A DNA stretch of 6,946 nt from Deltaproteobacteria bacterium (GTDB lineage: Bacteria > Desulfobacterota > DSM-4660 > Desulfatiglandales > Desulfatiglandaceae), in assembly GCA_021159825.1 (NCBI GenBank), contig JAGHDR010000387.1:1-6946 (forward strand), read 5' to 3'. The translations under genes and the position numbers were made by a program. The notes under the pieces were generated by a model. The model was not told the origin of the DNA. It made no database searches and saw only the letters and a list, made by a program, of their open reading frames with translations. Shown here in pieces: positions 4,721-6,946 of the stretch; position 1 is the stretch's first letter, and each line of letters begins with the position of its first letter.

Positions 4721-6745
4721 ATGAAAACAATTGTTTTAGCCTATCACAATATCGGCTGCACCGGCATCAAAGCGCTGTTAAACAACGGCTTTGATATTAC
4801 GGCCGTATTTACCCACAAGGATGATCCCAAGGAGAATATCTGGTTTGATTCCGTGGCTGAGCTGGCCGCACAAAACAACATTCCGGTGTACGCGCCGGAA
4901 GACATCAACCATCCTCTCTGGGTACAGAAGATTCGAGATCTCTCTCCGGAAATCATATTCTCCTTCTATTATCGGAACCTGGTGCAATCTCCCATTCTGG
5001 ATATCCCGCCCCATGGATGCCTGAACCTTCACGGGAGTCTGCTGCCCCGTTATCGCGGACGGGTTCCCATCAACTGGGTGCTGGTGAATGGCGAAAAAGA
5101 GACCGGGGTGACCCTTCATTACATGACCACCCGGCCGGACGACGGCGATATGGTAAGCCGGAAGTCAATGGAGATATCAGAAGATGATACGGCCATTTCA
5201 CTTCACAAAAAAGCAGCCGCGGCAGCCGGTGAAATGCTGAATGAGATCCTTCCCGCCCTGAAGGCCGGCGAAGCCCCAAGGGCGCCTCAGGATCACGGGA
5301 AAGCCTCCTATTACGGAGGACGCACCCCTGCTGACGGGGAGATTAACTGGGCCATGCCCGCCTCCGGTGTTAGGAACCTGGTACGGGCCGTAACACGCCC
5401 TTTTCCGGGAGCCTTCAGCCACATGGGAGATCGAAAATGCCTTTTCTGGACCGTCAGTGAGGTATCAGGGGAAGAAACAGCCAAACCGGGTACGGTGCTT
5501 TCAGTGAACCCCCTGGTCATCGCCTGTGAAACGGGGGCCATTCGCGTTGACGCAGCCCAGCAGACGGACGATGTGTTCATGGGGGGAGCACAGCTGGCAT
5601 CCCATATGGGGCTTGTGGAGGGCATGCGATTTGGAAAACGGGCCAGCGACCGGATTCGGGCCGCTCAGAAAAAGCGGGTGCTGATCCTGGGCGTGGACGG
5701 TTTCATCGGGAACGCCCTGAGCGAACGCCTGCTGGAAAGCGGGCGGTATGAAGTACACGGCATGGACCTGCATTCCAAGTATGTCCAACGTCTTATGGGC
5801 ACGCCCGGTTTTCATTTCGATGAAGGCGACATCTCCATCCATCGCGAGTGGATTGAATACCATATTCGAAAATGTGACATTGTTATCCCTCTGGTGGCCA
5901 TTGCCACCCCCATTGAATATACCCGAAATCCCCTTCGCGTGTTTGAGCTCGATTTTGAAGAGAACCTGCGCGTGGTGCGGTACTGTGTCAAATATGACAA
6001 ACGGGTCATTTTCCCCTCTACCTCCGAAGTCTACGGCATGTGCGACGACATGGATTTTGACGAGGATAACTCCAAGTTGATTCTGGGACCCATTCGCATG
6101 CAACGGTGGATCTATTCCTCTTGCAAACAGTTGCTGGACCGGGTGATCTGGGCCTACGGCCGACAGAAAGACCTGAAATTCACCCTTTTCAGACCTTTTA
6201 ACTGGATCGGCCCCAGGCTGGACAGCCTCATGAGTGCCCGCATCGGCAGTTCCAGGGCCATTACCCAGCTGATTTTAAACCTGGTGGAAGGGACCCCCAT
6301 ACAACTGGTGGATTCCGGAGAGCAGAAAAGATGTTTTACCGACGTCTCCGACGGGGTGGAATGCCTGTTCCGAATTATCGAAAACCCCGGGCGCGTCTGC
6401 GACGGTCAGATCATCAACATTGGAAACCCCGACAACGAAGCCAGCATTCGAGCTCTGGCGGAACTTCTGGTGGAAAAATTCAACCAGCACCCGCTTAAAG
6501 AAAAGTTTCCGCCCTTTGCCGGTTTGCGGGAAGTGGAAAGCCGCGCCTATTACGGTGAGGGATACCAGGACATGGAACATCGAAAGCCCAGCATTCGGAA
6601 TGCCAGGCGGTTGCTGAACTGGGAACCTTCAATAGCCCTTGAAGCCTCTGTTGAGGAAACCCTCGACTATTTTCTGCGGGAAGCCATCCGTTCCGGTGAT
6701 TTTGATACGGTGCCGGATGACGAAAACAACCATCAGGACGTGTAG
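4721..6745 (+). CDS. arnA: Bifunctional UDP-glucuronate decarboxylase / UDP-Ara4N formyltransferase ArnA
   Basis: A 674-residue cytosolic enzyme of the L-Ara4N pathway. Residues 1-300 are the 10-formyl-tetrahydrofolate-dependent formyltransferase. The catalytic set Asn102 and His104 ([14 protein letters not shown]) and Asp140 (RPDDGD) falls at the same numbers as in E. coli ArnA as I recall them. Residues about 317-655 are the SDR-type dehydrogenase that oxidises and decarboxylates UDP-glucuronate to the 4-keto pentose. It has the NAD-binding [14 protein letters not shown] (320-333), PSTSEVYG with Ser435/Glu436, the YSSCK Tyr465/Lys469 pair, [12 protein letters not shown] (490-501), a near-invariant [19 protein letters not shown] (506-524) and EHRKPSIRN with Arg621. 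The dehydrogenase numbering is shifted by two relative to E. coli (660 aa). The last 15 or so residues are an acidic extension of no known role. Both activities appear intact. It lies 40 bases after arnC and 22 before arnD, in one operon. The C-terminal half is strikingly close to the enterobacterial sequence, which could mean strong conservation or transfer. Confidence 0.96.
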   Translation: MKTIVLAYHNIGCTGIKALLNNGFDITAVFTHKDDPKENIWFDSVAELAAQNNIPVYAPEDINHPLWVQKIRDLSPEIIFSFYYRNLVQSPILDIPPHGCLNLHGSLLPRYRGRVPINWVLVNGEKETGVTLHYMTTRPDDGDMVSRKSMEISEDDTAISLHKKAAAAAGEMLNEILPALKAGEAPRAPQDHGKASYYGGRTPADGEINWAMPASGVRNLVRAVTRPFPGAFSHMGDRKCLFWTVSEVSGEETAKPGTVLSVNPLVIACETGAIRVDAAQQTDDVFMGGAQLASHMGLVEGMRFGKRASDRIRAAQKKRVLILGVDGFIGNALSERLLESGRYEVHGMDLHSKYVQRLMGTPGFHFDEGDISIHREWIEYHIRKCDIVIPLVAIATPIEYTRNPLRVFELDFEENLRVVRYCVKYDKRVIFPSTSEVYGMCDDMDFDEDNSKLILGPIRMQRWIYSSCKQLLDRVIWAYGRQKDLKFTLFRPFNWIGPRLDSLMSARIGSSRAITQLILNLVEGTPIQLVDSGEQKRCFTDVSDGVECLFRIIENPGRVCDGQIINIGNPDNEASIRALAELLVEKFNQHPLKEKFPPFAGLREVESRAYYGEGYQDMEHRKPSIRNARRLLNWEPSIALEASVEETLDYFLREAIRSGDFDTVPDDENNHQDV

Positions 6746-6767
6746 GCTTCATGATCGGTTGAATTCA

Positions 6768-6946
6768 ATGGACATCGGCCTGCGTATTGACGTGGATACC
6801 TTGAGGGGAACCCGCTATGGGGTTCCCGCCCTGACCGAACTTCTGGGAAAATACGACATTCGGGCTTCGTTCTTTTTTTCCGTAGGACCGGACAACATGG
6901 GCCGTCACCTCTGGCGATTATTGCGTCCACGCTTCCTGTGGAAAAA
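6768..6946 (+). CDS. arnD: ArnD deformylase, 5' part only (cut by window end)
   Basis: The first 59 codons of 4-deoxy-4-formamido-L-arabinose-phosphoundecaprenol deformylase, a NodB-homology polysaccharide-deacetylase-fold enzyme. It removes the formyl group from the lipid-linked sugar after ArnC. The N-terminal [17 protein letters not shown] carries the metal/catalytic Asp8-Val-Asp10 motif, and [20 protein letters not shown] (33-52) followed by P-FLWK is typical of ArnD. The frame is open to the window edge. The ATG at 6768 gives the family start. An in-frame TTG at 6759 would add three residues and cannot be excluded, because no strong Shine-Dalgarno sequence is seen. An ATG at 6751 hits a stop after three codons. 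The position directly after arnA matches the classical arn order. Confidence 0.92.
   Translation, partial: MDIGLRIDVDTLRGTRYGVPALTELLGKYDIRASFFFSVGPDNMGRHLWRLLRPRFLWK

Noticed and set aside
5501..6103. 200-residue minus-strand frame inside arnA
   Set aside because: A shadow of a highly conserved ArnA region; it is rich in His and Gln with no family features.
1..6946. tRNA, rRNA, riboswitch or complete insertion sequence
   Set aside because: No cloverleaf, rRNA-like block, conserved aptamer or DDE/Y1 transposase frame was recognised on either strand.

Overview
The window carries most of an arn (pmr-type) operon for making and membrane-translocating the 4-amino-4-deoxy-L-arabinose (L-Ara4N) lipid A modification. 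It is preceded by an unrelated accessory-looking stretch. The arn proteins, lipid A modification and the Rossmann-type bifunctional ArnA point to a Gram-negative bacterium. The coding base composition, the AT-rich spacers and the dispersed GC-rich palindromes starting GTAGGGGC suggest a Desulfobacterota (delta-proteobacterial) genome. That assignment is inference from style; no marker gene is present to prove it.

Layout. Positions 1-99 (minus) hold a tiny, doubtful ORF. Positions 138-914 (minus) encode a stand-alone HD-domain metal-dependent phosphohydrolase. It is divergent from 1122-2009 (plus), a stand-alone DruA/DUF4338-family protein with none of the other Druantia genes in view. An 80-bp AT-rich spacer with tandem ATTTGAC units, an imperfect inverted repeat and a possible promoter separates it from the arn genes. 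The operon then reads, all on plus: arnE/F-type flippase subunit (2090-2461), arnB aminotransferase (2461-3612, TGATG overlap), arnC glycosyltransferase (3661-4680), arnA bifunctional formyltransferase/decarboxylase (4721-6745) and the first 59 codons of arnD deformylase (6768 to the window end).

How it works together. ArnA's C-terminal domain oxidatively decarboxylates UDP-glucuronate. ArnB aminates the resulting 4-keto pentose. ArnA's N-terminal domain formylates the amine. ArnC transfers the sugar to undecaprenyl phosphate, ArnD removes the formyl group, and the ArnE/F-type SMR protein is expected to flip the lipid-linked sugar outward. ArnT (final transfer to lipid A), Ugd and a second ArnE/F subunit are not in the window.

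The most unusual feature is four copies of a 26-nt palindromic repeat within the operon: one between arnB and arnC, and three across the arnC 3' end and the arnC-arnA junction. Two copies are translated in frame as a tail on ArnC (VGAGPRA.P twice), and the next copy supplies the arnC stop codon. The second point of interest is the orphan DruA-like gene. I did not find a clear, wholly new multi-gene system here.
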